Part shown: piece after piece, positions 1-11,889 of the stretch
How positions within the stretch are numbered: the first letter of the stretch is position 1
How the letters are laid out: the number at the start of each line of letters is the position of its first letter
Source of the DNA: Diabrotica undecimpunctata
Taxonomy: Eukaryota > Arthropoda > Insecta > Coleoptera > Chrysomelidae
Length of the DNA: 64,000 bases
Direction: 5' to 3'
Assembly (NCBI RefSeq): GCF_040954645.1
Contig: NC_092807.1
Coordinates: 2,666,001 to 2,730,000 of the forward strand
Position numbers and translations under genes: made by a program
Notes under the pieces: generated by a model
Databases searched by the model: none
The model's input: only the letters and a program-made list of their open reading frames with translations
Told to the model about the DNA's origin: nothing

Positions 1-464
1 AAGCTTGTTAGATGGTATTTGGTGCTGTTTTTTGAATTATTTCCGTCCTCTGTCGTTTTAACGAGTTGTGTTCTTTTGAAGGCAGATTTGGCTTAATTTC
101 TACGAATGGAAAAATGCCGTTCCACACCAATCAGCTCTAACATTTTTATATTTATTGGTCCTTTTTGTGAAGAAAACTCTACATCGTTGTTTTCTTGACT
201 TATTTCCGATTTTAACTCGACATTAAAATACACAATTTTATAGAAAATAACATAATGATTACATGTATGTTTTGCCAGTACATCTTTTAGGTTAATTTGC
301 CATACACTAGGTCTTTTAAGGTTAATTTTAGAACTTATTTCATTTGAACCCTTAGACTTTTTTATGACTATCTCAAATCAGCACAACATCGTCAGCGAAG
401 CATAAATAATTTATTGTTTCACAATGGAGTTTTATTTTCATATTCTACCACACACAATGTTTAA
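1..464. other. AT-rich stretch without a recognisable gene
   Basis: I see no reading frame or repeat I can name here. The window starts on a HindIII site (AAGCTT), which may be chance or a clone end. Confidence 0.5.
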
Positions 465-475
465 ATATATATTTC

Positions 476-2671
476 TTCTTCTTCTTCAGATGAAAATCCA
501 CTAATGGATGTTAGCGATCACATTTTCCATTAATTCTCTGTTTCTTGCAATATGTATCAGAGATTGTATGTCGTTAATCCCTGTCCATTGCCTTATGTTT
601 CGGAGCCAGGACATTTTCTTGCGTCCCATTCCTCTCTTGCCTTCAATTTTACCCTCGATTATAAGTTGGAGGAACTGGTATTTTTCATTTCGCATAATGT
701 GACCTAGATACGCCGTTTTCCTTTTCTTGATGGTTTCGAAAAGTTGGCGTTCTTGGTTTATTCTTTTAAGTACATCTATATTTGTGATTTACGCTGTCCA
801 TAATATTTTTAGGATACTGCGATAGAGCCACATTTCGAAAGCTTCTAATCTGTTTATATCCCTCTACGCCATATAGCAGCACTGACCACACGTAGCACTT
901 AGTAAACTTTAGTCTTAGTTGAAGATCGAACTCTGAACAAGTCAGTACCTTCTTGAATTTTACGAAAGCTTGTCGAGCTTGCTCAATGCGACATTTTACT
1001 TCTTTAAAAGTCTCTAAACAGTCTTTAAAAAGCCACGATCCCAGGTATTTAAATTTACTCACTCTTTCAATGGACTTAGTATTCAGTGTTATGGTGGAGT
1101 TTTCAAGTGCATCCAAGTTTCTGGAGATGATCATAAATTTGGTTTTTTTGGTATTAATCTCTAATCCCATTCACTTACTGTATTCTCCGATTATAGTGAC
1201 AAGTTGTTGAAGATCGACTACGTTGTCACAAATAAAGACACCATCATCAGCATGTCGTATGTTGTTGATCAATACTCCATTCACTTTGATTCCCATCTTT
1301 GCATCCTCCAAAGACTCTTGAAATATGGCTTCCGAATAAATGTTAAACAAAAGAGGGGAAAGCACACATCCCTGTCGAACGCCCCTTCTTATATGTATGC
1401 GTTTGGATATAGAATTGTCTATTTTTAACTGTGCCGTTTGATGCCAGTACAAGTTTTCAATGCATCTTATGTCTTTTTGGTCTATATCAACTTTCTTGAG
1501 GATCTGCATTAACTTGTGGTGTTAGACACGATCAAACGCTTTTTGGTAATCTAAAAAGCATAGGAACATATCCTTCTTCTGATCGTAACAATTTTGGACC
1601 AGCACCTGTGTTGCTACTATTACTTCTCGTGTTCCTAAACCTTGCCTAAATCCGAACTGGGAGTCACTGATGTCCCATTTACATTTTTTGTATAATCTTT
1701 GATGTAGTATTTTTAAGAATATCTTTAAAGGGTGACTCATCAGACTAATAAGTCTGTGATCCTCACATCTTTTTGCATTGACTTTCTTGGGCAGGGGAAT
1801 AAAGGTAGAGCGTAACCACTGTTGAGGACAGCAGCCAGTTTCATAAATTAAGTTAAATATTTTGTGTAGTGCTGAAATTCCCCTTTCATCCAGTATTTTG
1901 AGTATTTCTGACGGGATTTCATCTGGTCCAGGTGCCTTATTGTTTTTTGAATTTAATATTGCCTTTTCTATCTCCTCTTTGGTGATTGAAGGGCCAGTCA
2001 GCTGGTCGTCTGTATAAACTTCACTCATGGGTCTTTCGTCATGGAAGAGCTCCTGGTTATAATTTTCCCATATATCAATTTTCTCCTTTTCACCCAGCAC
2101 TATCTGGTTATCCTGATTAACTATGGTAGTTGGTCTTCGTTTTCTGTATATTCCAGCAGTCTCCTTAAGCTTTTTATGTAAATTACGGTCGTCGTGCTGT
2201 CGTTGTAAATGTTCTAGAACGATACATTGTTGCTTAAGCCATTCATTTTTTGCTATTCTTATTTTTGCTTTTATTTGCCTGTTAATGTTTTCATACATAT
2301 TGCTGCCATCTTGGTTATTCTTGTGTCTTCGTCGTTCTTCCATTAGTAATAGTATTTCTTCTGTCATACATTTTTGCCTCTTGTTATTTCGTTTGTACCC
2401 TAAGTTGTTTTTCATCATGTCTGTTACAGCACTTGTAACCGTATTCCATGTTGGTGTTAGATCTTCGGCAATGTTTGTCGTCAATATTTGAATTTGTGCG
2501 TCTATTTCATTGCTTATTTCTGCTTGTATCATTGGGTCTTTTAATTTGACCAGTGATATCTGTTGTTGAGTTTCAGGCTTGTTCTTGCATGAAAGAGCGA
2601 TCTTTATGACGGCCACTAATACTACGTGGTCAAAAGGGACATCTGCTCCAGGGTATGTGCAAGCGCTTTTG
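476..2671 (-). mobile_element. RTE-clade LINE, lineage A, 5'-truncated and broken
   Basis: On the minus strand the copy runs from the C-terminal edge of the apurinic-type endonuclease (TYPGADVPFDH near 2616-2665), through a linker and reverse transcriptase, to the C-terminal domain and a GAA-type tail at 476-487. The pieces are 2616-1522 (APGPDEIPSE, FGFRQGLGTRE, FLDYQKAFD), 1509-1171 (GVRQGCVLSPLLFN, then RHADD where YADD is expected), 1170-766 and 695-501 (GKRGMGRKKMSWLRNIRQW). Stops and frameshifts separate them, so no working protein is made. An 11-bp direct repeat, ATATATATTTC, lies at 465-475 and 2672-2682. It fits a target-site duplication but is low in complexity. The reverse transcriptase would have copied element RNA at a nicked target. 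Confidence 0.88.
1522..2616 (-). pseudogene. RTE reverse transcriptase fragment, N-terminal half
   Basis: This 364-codon open stretch holds the charged linker (about residues 1-200) and the first reverse-transcriptase blocks. Visible motifs are KAPGPDEIPSEILK near residue 225, FIPLPKK near 270, FGFRQGLGTRE near 320, and CFLDYQKAFDRV at the C-terminus, which carries the first catalytic Asp. The stretch ends just after that motif. The palm with the second catalytic pair continues in another frame at 1509-1171. It is the inactive core of the lineage A copy at 476-2671. Confidence 0.85.
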
Positions 2672-2729
2672 ATATATATTTCAGTGACATTGTAAACAGT
2701 TTTGGAGATACATTATAACCTTGTACTCC

Positions 2730-3066
2730 GCGTTTTATTTTAAAGTTCTTGTGTAAGTAATTAATATGGATTCATCGATAATTCTCTGCCTTAGCTCTGC
2801 AACACTTGCTGATTTGGTTTTATAAATTCTACTTTTTAAGTATCACCAATAAAATAATCTTTAGGATTCAAATGGGGTGAACGAGAAGGCCGTTCAACAC
2901 TACCTAATCTACCAACTCATCGTCTACAAAATGTCTCATCTAAGTAACGCCGAATATTTATACCAAAATGAGCTGGAACTGCGTCTTGCTGGTTTTTCAG
3001 GGCAGGTACAATTTCATTTCTAACTAGCATTTTATAATTATCACTTGTTAAATTTCCTTCCATAAA
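2730..3066 (-). pseudogene. mariner/Tc1-superfamily transposase, C-terminal fragment
   Basis: Read on the minus strand with one stop and a shift, the translation resembles the end of arthropod DDE transposases. An NYKMLVRNEIVPAL-like stretch comes first, then QQDAVPAHF, RRYLDETF and a decayed SPHLNPKDYF in place of the usual SPDLNPLDFF. These correspond to the second catalytic Asp block and the segment with the third acidic residue. The N-terminal helix-turn-helix and the first Asp were not found. The piece abuts the right target-site repeat of the RTE copy at 476-2671. A related DDE family is possible. Confidence 0.6.
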
Positions 3067-3179
3067 AAAACTGCATTATTCTGTATCTGCTTCCTCTCAT
3101 TGTCACCGACAAGATTGACTTACAAAGGAGACATCTGATCTGGTGTGATAAAGTTGGGAAATATTCATCATACTCTTTG

Positions 3180-3778
3180 TTTTTTATTTTTTACAAAAAA
3201 ACATGGGATCAAATTGTCAAAATCATCTTTAAAATAGAAACTTTTTATACTTTTTTCTACATTTTCTATCTAGCTCATTAATATCTAAACTTCTCGCAAA
3301 TTTTGAGATATTTTAAGCTGTTACAGTAATACTTTCAAATTTGAATATTTTTTTGTTCCAAAAAGACAGTTTATATTTGATGGTAATACTTTCTGTAAAA
3401 ATCAAGTTTCAAATCAACTCAAGTTTTCAAGAAAGCAAAACAACACTCCAAAAAAAATTTTTTTACTAAGAAAAAATGTTACAAACATACCCTGATATAT
3501 TTATATAAAAGTGAACGTATTAGATTTGGGCATTATTTGGGTTATGAAAAAAATATTAAAATAAAACTGACATCCATACAAATATTTGTGAAAAAGTACA
3601 AAGTTTTGTAAAGTAATTAAAAAAAATATATAAAAAACACTATGAAAAAAAAATGTATTTCTAGGATAAATGTTCAAATTGCACACTAAACAAACAACTA
3701 GGTAAAATAAAAATCGATCAAAAATGTTTGTTTCCAGCATCAGTCAAACTTTACCAATTTTATATACCTATGCAATTT
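3180..3778. other. AT-rich spacer
   Basis: Very A/T-rich with many homopolymer runs. Its only reading frame (3740-3501, minus) is low-complexity Phe/Leu/Ile and looks spurious. Confidence 0.5.
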
Positions 3779-4716
3779 TTACATAGTGGTTTTGTACATC
3801 CCACACAAACAAACAGGCTTTTTGCAACGCAAGCACAGATATTTTGTACTCATGACTGCTTTGAAAATTTCTCTTCCAGTTCCATCTGTTGCAAATAAAT
3901 GGTCTATATTTTCGTGATTGGAGTTGAAAATGGCAGTGTAAACAAGGAGTCCCAAAAATGCTCTTAACTCAATAACATACATTTCTCTAAGATGATGGAT
4001 AGAACTAGCAGAATATTTCTCACGCATTGATTGTAATTTTGTGTTTGTATTATGCTCAATATGTTGTAGACTGTTATCACTAAACAACGTATTCCAAACA
4101 GACAAGGGTATCGCAGCCTCGCCGAGAATTTTTGCCTTTGTTTTTAGAATTGGCACTTTTATGACAATGTTGTGTTTACGTGTTCTAGATGAGGGGATAA
4201 CTTCTGACGTACACTACCTGTGTCGATTTTTACCATAAACATAGGTTTTGTCACTATCACTTACTGCTAATTTATCACAATCTGCAGGCTCGTCAGAATC
4301 AGAAAATTCCGAACATGTATCGTGTTCAGATTCAATGTTATGGTCTTCCGAAATATCGTCTACATCACTGTCACTATCACATTCCTCATTGTACCACTTT
4401 TAAAGAGTTGTCTCATAATCGTCATCGCCGAAACGCACTCGTTTTGATGGCCCGCCCATAATTTCTAAAAATGCACGACACACAAAAAAGTCACACCAAC
4501 AGTCCGGCGTCGTCTGAGGAACTACTCTCGACCTAATTGTTGCGATAACTTTTTAGGAACTGAGAGAAACTTGTCGCAAATACACCCACTTGTCAAGCTT
4601 CAATAGTTTAAGAATTAGATAGAAGGACTTGCCTGTGGGCGGTACCAATTTCCAATAAAATATAATTAAAAATATGGAATCATCGGTCAGACGACGCCGG
4701 ACCAGTTAAGAGTTAA
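3779..4716 (-). mobile_element. piggyBac-like transposon, internally deleted (copy 1)
   Basis: The minus-strand translation starts near 4459 with MGGPSKRVRF and an acidic stretch of the kind found at piggyBac transposase N-termini. It has stops at the equivalents of 4401 and 4210. The 125-codon frame 4156-3779 then gives VWNTLFSDN, YVIELRAFLGLLVYTAIF and GREIFKAVMS, matching the start of the piggyBac core. It jumps directly to CLRCKKPVCL, which looks like the C-terminal Cys-rich zinc domain, so the catalytic Asp region is deleted. The right end reads TTAAGAG next to a TTAA at 4713-4716, the canonical piggyBac target. An inverted pair (CCGGCGTCGTCTGA near 4503-4516 and its complement near 4688-4701) looks subterminal. 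The left end was not found. Confidence 0.75.
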
Positions 4717-6124
4717 TAACGAACAAGCTTTATCTTTCATCCCTTTCATGTTTTTACCCAATGCAAATGGCCCTATAGTTTCACTACTTTTTTCATATTA
4801 AACACTGACATTAAAGTCTGCTTTAATGACTCATTTTTATAAATTTTTAGTAGAACCATTCTCAGATCGTTATAATCCTCTTCTATAACTTCTTCAGATT
4901 TTTCAACTGTTAAAGTATATATCTGAATATTATTTATCTTGATTGGATAAGAGATTATGTATATAAAAATTATCCTGACGTTTGTACAAGATTACTTTAA
5001 CTCTGTATATATGAGATTTTAATTTAAATTGTCAGTTTAGTATGGTTAATGTTCGTTTATAAGAAATTGTCCAGAGTCCATCCACTGCATTTCATTGATA
5101 CACTGACAATTATATCTATATGTATTCGTTCCATTTCTTTGAAGACTTTATACATCTGTCCGCTTTAGTACATATTTTTAAAACGTCTTGTTCATATTGT
5201 CCTTCCGGAGATTCTTAACAGCATTTGACCATTTAATGTCTGCCGGGTACTAAGGCCTATATTTTTGGACTAGACAGGTTTTCCAGATCGCCTGTTTGTT
5301 GAGTCCAGACCTGCACGCAGAGCAAATAATTGAGTTGTTTAATAATATAACGGATTTCTCAGAACATAAAATATAAAACCAAACTGACAAACAATTGTTA
5401 TTTCACTTGCTGTGTGACATAAAGGCCACGCTTTCAATTTTTTTAGCCATGTAATTATTAACGTCAAAGTCAATAGATTTAAACCCGAACCAACGAATGT
5501 ATAATAAACATTCCAAGAACCATCTGTAGTGTATTTTGGAGATTGAAATTGGTTTTACATTGCTAATACTATAATCCTTTTTAACACTTTGACTATGAAG
5601 ATTAGTATTGTATGTTTATGTTGGCATATTTTAATCCTGTTAGTTTTCTTGTCGATTGTATTCGAGATAGAGGATTTCATGATTTACGACCTAGACAATG
5701 AAGAAGTGTTAGGAGGTAAATTGGAAATACTCGTAGATGTTAGTGAAATGAACACATTTTTTATTATTTGATTCTTTTATAGCAAAATGTTCAATGTTTG
5801 ATTCGTATGAATAATATATTTTTGCCGTAAGTCTAGTAAAACAATTATACGGCACATAAAGAAATTATCTACATCCAACTTCTCTTTATCGTTTATTGAA
5901 TGCTTTCTTCATTTTTTTGCCTAGTTCTTAAATTGTATCTAGTCATTTTCATCGAACTCGTCCTTCTTATTTTATCCTTCCCGGCTTTTTCCTTGTATAT
6001 ATCTAAAATATGTTTTTTAACAGCAATTGATTAAGATGTAGAAGAGATGTAACACAGAACGTGTATTGTTCTGAAGCTATCTTCTTGTGGCATTTTAATG
6101 CAATTTACTATCTTTAATCAGAAT
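4717..6124. other. unassigned AT-rich sequence
   Basis: No recognisable element. A 60-codon frame at 5589-5771 has a hydrophobic N-terminus that could pass for a signal peptide, but nothing else supports it as a gene. Confidence 0.45.
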
Positions 6125-6136
6125 TAAGCTTAATTT

Positions 6137-7372
6137 TTGGGCCTGGTCGATCAACAACAGACCAGATCTTTGTGCTAAGGCAAATACTGGAAAAAACTAA
6201 TGAATTCAATATCGACACATACCATCTTTTCGTAGATTTTAAATCGGCCTATGATAGTGTCCTAAGAAATAAATTGTATGAAGCCATGGATGAATTCCAC
6301 ATCCCCGATAAACTTATAAGATTGGTTAAGGCTACAATGCGTAAAGTTGTTTGCAAAGTCGAAATACAGGGCGAACAATCACAGGCATTTGAAACTCATG
6401 TTGGGCTGCGACAGGGAGATGCGCTGGCGTGTCTTCTTCAACATAGCTCTGGAAAAGGCGGCTAGGGATGCCCAAATAGACAACAGAGAAAACATTTTTA
6501 ATAAATAATCCCAAATTTTGGCATATGCAGATGATGTTGACCTAGTTGCCCGCACAACACGAAACCTAGGAGAAATGTATACCACCTTGTCAAAAGCTTC
6601 AAAAAACATGGGCCTGCAAGTAAATGAGGAGAAAACTAAGATAATGGCATCAACACCCAACAATAGAGCCAGAAACATCGACCACCAAATCACGGTTGAT
6701 TAATATCTCTACCAATAACTCTACCTTTGAAGTGGTAGACAAATTCACATACTTAGGCTCCCTGATCACCAAGGAGAACGTCATGACGAAAAAAATCAAG
6801 CGAAGAATAATCCTAACAAACAAATGCTATTTTGGACTGAGTATACATATGAGAAGCAAAAACTTAAGCCAAAAAAACAAAAATAACTATATACAAAACC
6901 CTTATACAACCAGTGTTGACATATGGGTCGGACACATGGACCAATTCCAAGGCAGATGAAAATCTCCTGGTTATATTTAAACGAAGGATCCTGCGAAGAA
7001 TATTCGGTGGCATCTGTGAAAATGGTGTTTGGAGAAGGAGGTACAACTACGAGATATATCACAGATATAAACATATATTTGGTGGTAAAGTAAAGTAAAG
7101 TATCCTTTATGAAAATAGAAAGACTAAGATGTACAGGACATCTGGCAAGATCACAGCAGAACAACCCTCCTAGAACAATCCTTATGTCACAACCTGTGAG
7201 AAGAAGAAGTAGGGGTAGGCCAAAACTCAGATGGAGGGATGGTGTAGATGAGGATAGTAGACAGATAGGCGCAGCAAACTGGCAATAGTTGGCAATGGAT
7301 AGAACTGACTGGCGTAATAGACTTGGGAAGGTCGAGGCTCTTTTATAGGGCTGTAGCACCAATGATGATGAT
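6137..7372 (+). mobile_element. RTE-clade LINE, lineage E, 5'-truncated, broken (copy 1)
   Basis: The plus strand begins inside the reverse transcriptase (RSTTDQIFVLRQILEKT, LFVDFKSAYDSV, VGLRQGDALAC). It continues with AYADDVDLVART at 6518 and KFTYLGSLITKE at 6730, the SKNLSQKNK and YGSDTWTNSKADENLLVIFKRRILRRIFGG block, and a BovB-like C-terminus with RGRPKLRWRDGVDED and AANWQ near 7215-7290. Frames change at about 6450, 6510, 6700 and 6910, so it is dead. The 3' tail is a short GAT repeat at 7361-7372. Flanks 6125-6136 and 7373-7384 match at 10 of 12 positions, an eroded target-site duplication. Copy 2 lies at 52184-52721. Confidence 0.85.
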
Positions 7373-7402
7373 AAAGCTCAATTTCAGTTGAAAATACGTT
7401 TA

Positions 7403-7447
7403 TTTGATGTTTCGATTTCCACTTCGGAAATCGTTATCAAAATACAA
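7403..7447 (-). ncRNA. hammerhead-like hairpin motif (degenerate)
   Basis: On the minus strand, a GATAA core remnant is followed by one spare base, a perfect 7-bp hairpin (GATTTCC / GGAAATC) and then GAAAC. This is the order of hammerhead ribozymes found at the ends of Penelope-like elements and retrozymes. Two conserved core bases look changed, so activity is doubtful. The next 30 bases recur at 18541-18570. Confidence 0.35.
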
Positions 7448-7559
7448 ACATTAATAAATTGAACGAAATTTGTTTTTTGTTTTTTGGTGAAAGATTCTTC
7501 TAATAATTTAATTTTATCTGACTCATTCATATTGACAATTCAGATCAAGAACAAGATGA

Positions 7560-8640
7560 TAAGACGACATGGATTTTTGAAGTTATACTTCTATACGCGC
7601 GCTCCACGTTGGAAATTTGTATGGGAGTGAATCTGTGAAATCATTACATATGTAAGATAATGAGTAAGAGAGAGACAGAAGATATATTTTCTCTCTCTTC
7701 CTCTCTCAAGGAAGACAGTTAAACATACTTTCTTTTCTTCCGGCGATCTTTCGATAATATTTATGATTCTCTACATCTGGTCGATTGTTGAGTGCTTATT
7801 CCTAAACACGAATAGATGTGTCGCAATCAGTTTTCTTGCTTCAATAATTGGTTTAATTCTCAGAGAGAAGTTTCTCAAAAGATTTCGATATGGATATGAC
7901 AGGGAGCAGAGATATCGGTCTGTTTGGTGAAACATCATGTAATGGTTTGCTTGGTTTAGGCATCATAATGCCTTTGGCCATTTTTTACATATTATTTGTA
8001 CATATTTCAATCTGAATGCGGATTTACAGGGTTTGTCAGTTTTACGATAGCTTTTTGGAGAAGATTTTTCAGCAGCTCACCCGTAATTAGTAGTCAGTCG
8101 AATTTCTTCCCCTAATTGAACAGGTTTCTCCCATTTTTCTTTATTCTCTCTCGACATGCATTTAGTTTGAATGTATTTTTCAGATATGTAGCAAATAGCT
8201 CTGCTTTTTGTGCACTACTTATGGCCCAGTTTCCATTTTCTATTTTAACAGACGGAGAGTGAATAATAGGTTTTGTTTGTCTTTTAGTAGCTTTCCATAA
8301 AGAATAATCAGTGTTACCGTCATCTGTCAACTCCTGTCCTTTTGAGTTGTTAACTTGCACGATTTAGTTTAGTCTTATTTTGTGGAGTCCTTGTTTGTTG
8401 CCAAATTCTTCTCAGCTTTATTTTCTCAATTATCCTGTTACTTACTTCCTTTTTATAAGTGTTTCTTTTTAACAAGGTTTCAGTGTAGGTGTGTTTTCCC
8501 ATTCTGCTTCTTTATCTGATTGCTCTGTGTAGTGGAACTCTTGAATTTATTTTTCTTTAAGGCATATCTTGAACCTTGCCCAATTCATCAATTTGTTTGT
8601 TAATGTAGGGTTACTGTCTTTTTTAATACTCTTGTCATTT
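7560..8640 (-). mobile_element. jockey-like LINE fragment
   Basis: The best-preserved piece is the 82-codon frame 8360-8112. Its DYSLWKATKR, NGNWAISSAQKAELFATYLKNTF pattern is the linker before the reverse transcriptase in jockey-group elements. Downstream on the same strand, with stops, come a WPKA-type segment near 7960-7990 and an RSLLPVISISKSFEKLL segment near 7860-7920, which resemble the start of the reverse transcriptase (normally YRPISLLP..SKxFEKLL). The palm motifs further downstream are not legible. It is an old, decayed copy without visible ends. Confidence 0.55.
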
Positions 8641-8784
8641 ATGACATGGAAAATGACATAAAAATTATAAAGATACAACAAGAGAAAGAGAAATGAGGAA
8701 GTAATTAATGGAGACACATAATGAAATCAGCCGAGATACACAATAAATTATATCCAAACCATAGAAAAAGGACTAATTCACCTC

Positions 8785-9359
8785 TTCTTCTTACGATGCC
8801 TATCCGTTCCGGATGTTGGCGATCAACATGGCTATCCTAACTTTGCTTGCTGCTATTCTGAATACTCTGGTTGTCGATGTATTAAACAACTTTCTCAGGT
8901 TTTGAAGCCAAGATATTCTTCTTCTCCCTGGTCCTCTCTTTCCAAATACCTTGCCCTGAAGAATTAGTTGTAACAAGCCGTATCTCTGTTCATTCCTCAT
9001 AACATGGCTAAGATATTCTAGTTTGCCCTCTTTGATGGTAGTAATAATCTCGCATTCCTTGCCTATTCTACGTAGGATCTCAACATTAGTCACACGATCC
9101 ACCCATGAAATTCTTAAAATACGTCTGTAACACCACATCTCGAATGCCTCGAGTTTTCTTAAAGAAGCTTCGAAAAGTGTCCAGGCCTCTACTCCGTATA
9201 ATAACGTAGAAAATACATAGCATCTAATGAGAGAGATTTTGGTAGCAAGTGGTAAATCGTGACTTCTGAAAAGAGACTTCATCATTATGAATGTCGATCT
9301 CGCTTTTCCTATGCGTTGTTTTATTTCACTGGAGTGATCCCATTGGCTGTTAATGTTCG
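8785..9359 (-). mobile_element. RTE LINE, lineage A, 3' fragment
   Basis: This short copy keeps only the C-terminal third. The 161-codon frame 9285-8800 gives KSLFRSHDLPLATKISL, CYVFSTLLYGVEAWTLFEASLRKLEAFEMWCYRRILRISW in pieces, then RVTNVEILRRIGK, LEYLSHVMRNEQRYGLLQLILQGK, and a GKRGPGRRRISWLQNLRK block. The upstream codons reach about 9355 in the same frame, so the sequence is open to its 5' truncation. The 3' end has a short GAA tail. TAATTCACCTC at 8774-8784 and 9360-9370 is an 11-bp target-site duplication. The clean frame and perfect duplication suggest a fairly recent insertion. No catalytic domain remains. Confidence 0.9.
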
Positions 9360-9370
9360 TAATTCACCTC

Positions 9371-10097
9371 AGAGTAGGTTAATACGCTAAAGCGATGACG
9401 ATGATTGCCATTTCGCTCCATTTATCTTTGCAGCTTTAGTTATTCAACAATAAACTTCAAATTGTTTACATTATTAGAGTAATTAAAATATTTAACATAT
9501 CATTTTATGGATTTCGTGACATTTAAAATAATGGCAAATTAAATATTTTACTGTTTACAACATAAAATTAATATTTCTATTACCATAACTCGTAATATAT
9601 CATTAATACACACACAAGGTAAATTTTACAGTGGCATATTAAAATCGAACATTTTTATTCTTAACCGGAAAAACCTTTAAAAGGCTCTTTGAACATTTAT
9701 TTTTTAATATAGTACATAATATAATTTATTATTTTTTATAAAACTATGTATGCATCATCAGTTTTGGTATCTGTATATGACAAATCTTTATATTAGCCAG
9801 ATTAATGTATACTCCAAAAGCCGGCACATAAAATCAACAAAACTGTCCAAATATTTTGTGACAAGAAAAGAAAATAGACGTGAATTTAAGGACTGCAGTA
9901 TTCTTTGTCTGTAATGGCTTTCGTATTATTTTTTAATCTACTGTTCATAATTTTAGAATATATTTTACAGATACATTCAAGAGCTGATATCTCTATTTTT
10001 GTTTAATTTCCAAGCTATACGTTTCTAAAGAAATTGTATCTTGTTTAAGGAATTTTCAGATCAATTTGCCGTGGTGGATCAGTTCACTGGTTTTTCC
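9371..10097. other. AT-rich spacer
   Basis: No gene or named repeat seen. Confidence 0.5.
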
Positions 10098-10381
10098 ATT
10101 CGGTGAGATAGCCAAGCGTGCTGGGCGGTCGGACGGCATTCGCTTCATTGCGAGTAGTTCAGTGGATGTGAGTTCGATCCCCAGCTCGGTGTACAGAAAA
10201 TAAAAAGGCCAATGCAGCAGTTTAAAGTTCTAAATGAATCTGCGGCTTAGACTAGAATATGCTGGTGTCTGATCGGCCTATGGTGGAGCAGTACGGCAAG
10301 AGATAAGGGCTTGCGGCTCGGTGATACTCCTCCATAGATCCCTACCGGAAGGACGTACCGCCTAAAATATATATATATATA
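10098..10381 (+). mobile_element. tRNA-derived SINE
   Basis: A tRNA-like head contains a pol III A box (TAGCCAAGCGTGCTGG, 10109-10124) and a B box (GAGTTCGATCC, 10170-10180), about 45 bp apart. An unrelated body of about 150 bp follows, ending in an (AT)n tail at 10366-10381. This head-body-tail plan is that of a tRNA-derived SINE, mobilised in trans by a LINE. The head lacks the pairing of a working tRNA. The A box resembles class II (Leu/Ser) tRNAs, but I cannot fix the parent. Clear target-site repeats were not found. Confidence 0.72.
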
Positions 10382-11889
10382 CATTTGCTTGCAGGTCCTG
10401 ATAATTTCTGACCTTATTGACAAATTTCCTCCAAGCTGCTCTTTTCAATAGTGTCCGTGTCCAGTTCCTTATTTTCAGTGTTATTAAATGTCTTTCAACT
10501 TGATCTTGCCATCGTATCTTGGGTAAATATTTTAGTTTATTTTTTGATTTTTATTTATAAAATACCAAGGAAATGCAACAAACTTTATCTGAGAGAAACT
10601 TCAAGAACAATGAGCATGAATAGTATATTAAAAACAGAGACTTTGTTAGATATTAGATATGCACTGTGTATTTCACGCCACATAATAATGTAATAAGTAC
10701 TTTAATATCATACAAGTACTAAATTCACAATAACTACCTGGTCAAATCCAACAATTATCAAATATATTTAGTCTTCTAAAAAGACACCTTTTCTCTGGTA
10801 ACTCTTAAAGGAAAAACGCCCTTAGCAGTGACTAATGGCGTATCACGTATACATTGCTCGTTAGTACAGGAAACGACAAATTAATTTGAGGTCGAAGATT
10901 CGTTCGGCCAATTTTCAATTCTGAAATATGGTATAATTAACGAAGCGCCTGCCATTATCCTCTCCAGTACTTAACACTTGGAGCAGACGAAGAAATTTTT
11001 TGGTCATTAAGGCCATCTGCTTTGCATAATTGACATTTTTGACTAATAGTTTCACATCAAAAATTAGCAGGATCGAGCTACGGGTACGTCGATTCGAAAA
11101 TGTGGTGGGATATTTATCTGTGAGAGGTAGTTTTGAGATATTTCCAAATTGTTTATTAAATATAAGGAGGGCATAATATTATTATTTATTTAATATAATT
11201 TATTAAAATGTATATATAGAAAAAGTTGGTTTAAGGTTGGAAATGGACCTTGTAGTCGGCGTGAGTTGTCGATGCAAAACTCTAAGAAATCTTCACTGAT
11301 CTGTACTCAGTAATCTAAGGTTCTACATATAGAAATAATCCCTGTGACCAAATTCTACTCAAAAATAAATGCCCAACAAATAACAAATTATACTGAAACA
11401 AATAAAAAAACAGGAACAGAAATACATGAAATTATACAAACGAAAAAAAAAGATATAAAAAAGAGAACCAAAGGAAAAATTGTACGAAAAAAGATGTGAC
11501 AAGATAGAGCAATAAGTAGCAAACAATGATAATATTATTATTTATAAGAAAATCAGGGAACTACCGGGTACGAACACAATAAGATACGCAGCAGAAACTA
11601 TCACTCTCACTGATACAGAACGTTTACAGAATAAGAAATGTTAAAGATCTTCAAAACAAAAATTCAAGCTTGGACCATGGTTTCTATTTTCTTTACTATT
11701 TTTTCATTCATTTCTGTTTTTCACCTTTTTTCTCAGTCCAGGATTCTTAGTCTTCTCACATCGGTTTTTTCTAACTATTTCTTTTTTTGGTCCTCCTTTT
11801 CGGCGCATTTCGCCCGTTTCTCCTTTTTATATTTTTTTGCATGTCTGTTTGTGGTCATCTTATAAACATGTTCCATCCAACGTCTTTTG
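10382..11889. other. unassigned sequence including a complex island
   Basis: No gene seen. About 10780-11170 has higher sequence complexity than its surroundings and no transposon signature; see findings. 11380-11640 is A-rich. Confidence 0.4.

Noticed and set aside
1..6. HindIII site at the very start as evidence of a cloned insert end
   Set aside because: A six-base match at one position can be chance; no vector sequence is seen.
3501..3740. 79-codon minus-strand frame
   Set aside because: Low-complexity Phe-rich translation of an AT-rich tract.
5589..5771. 60-codon frame with a hydrophobic, signal-peptide-like start
   Set aside because: Short, no recognised mature peptide features, no splice or promoter context; expected by chance in AT-rich DNA.
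10101..10185. A functional tRNA gene
   Set aside because: A and B boxes are present but cloverleaf pairing is not; a SINE body and tail follow.
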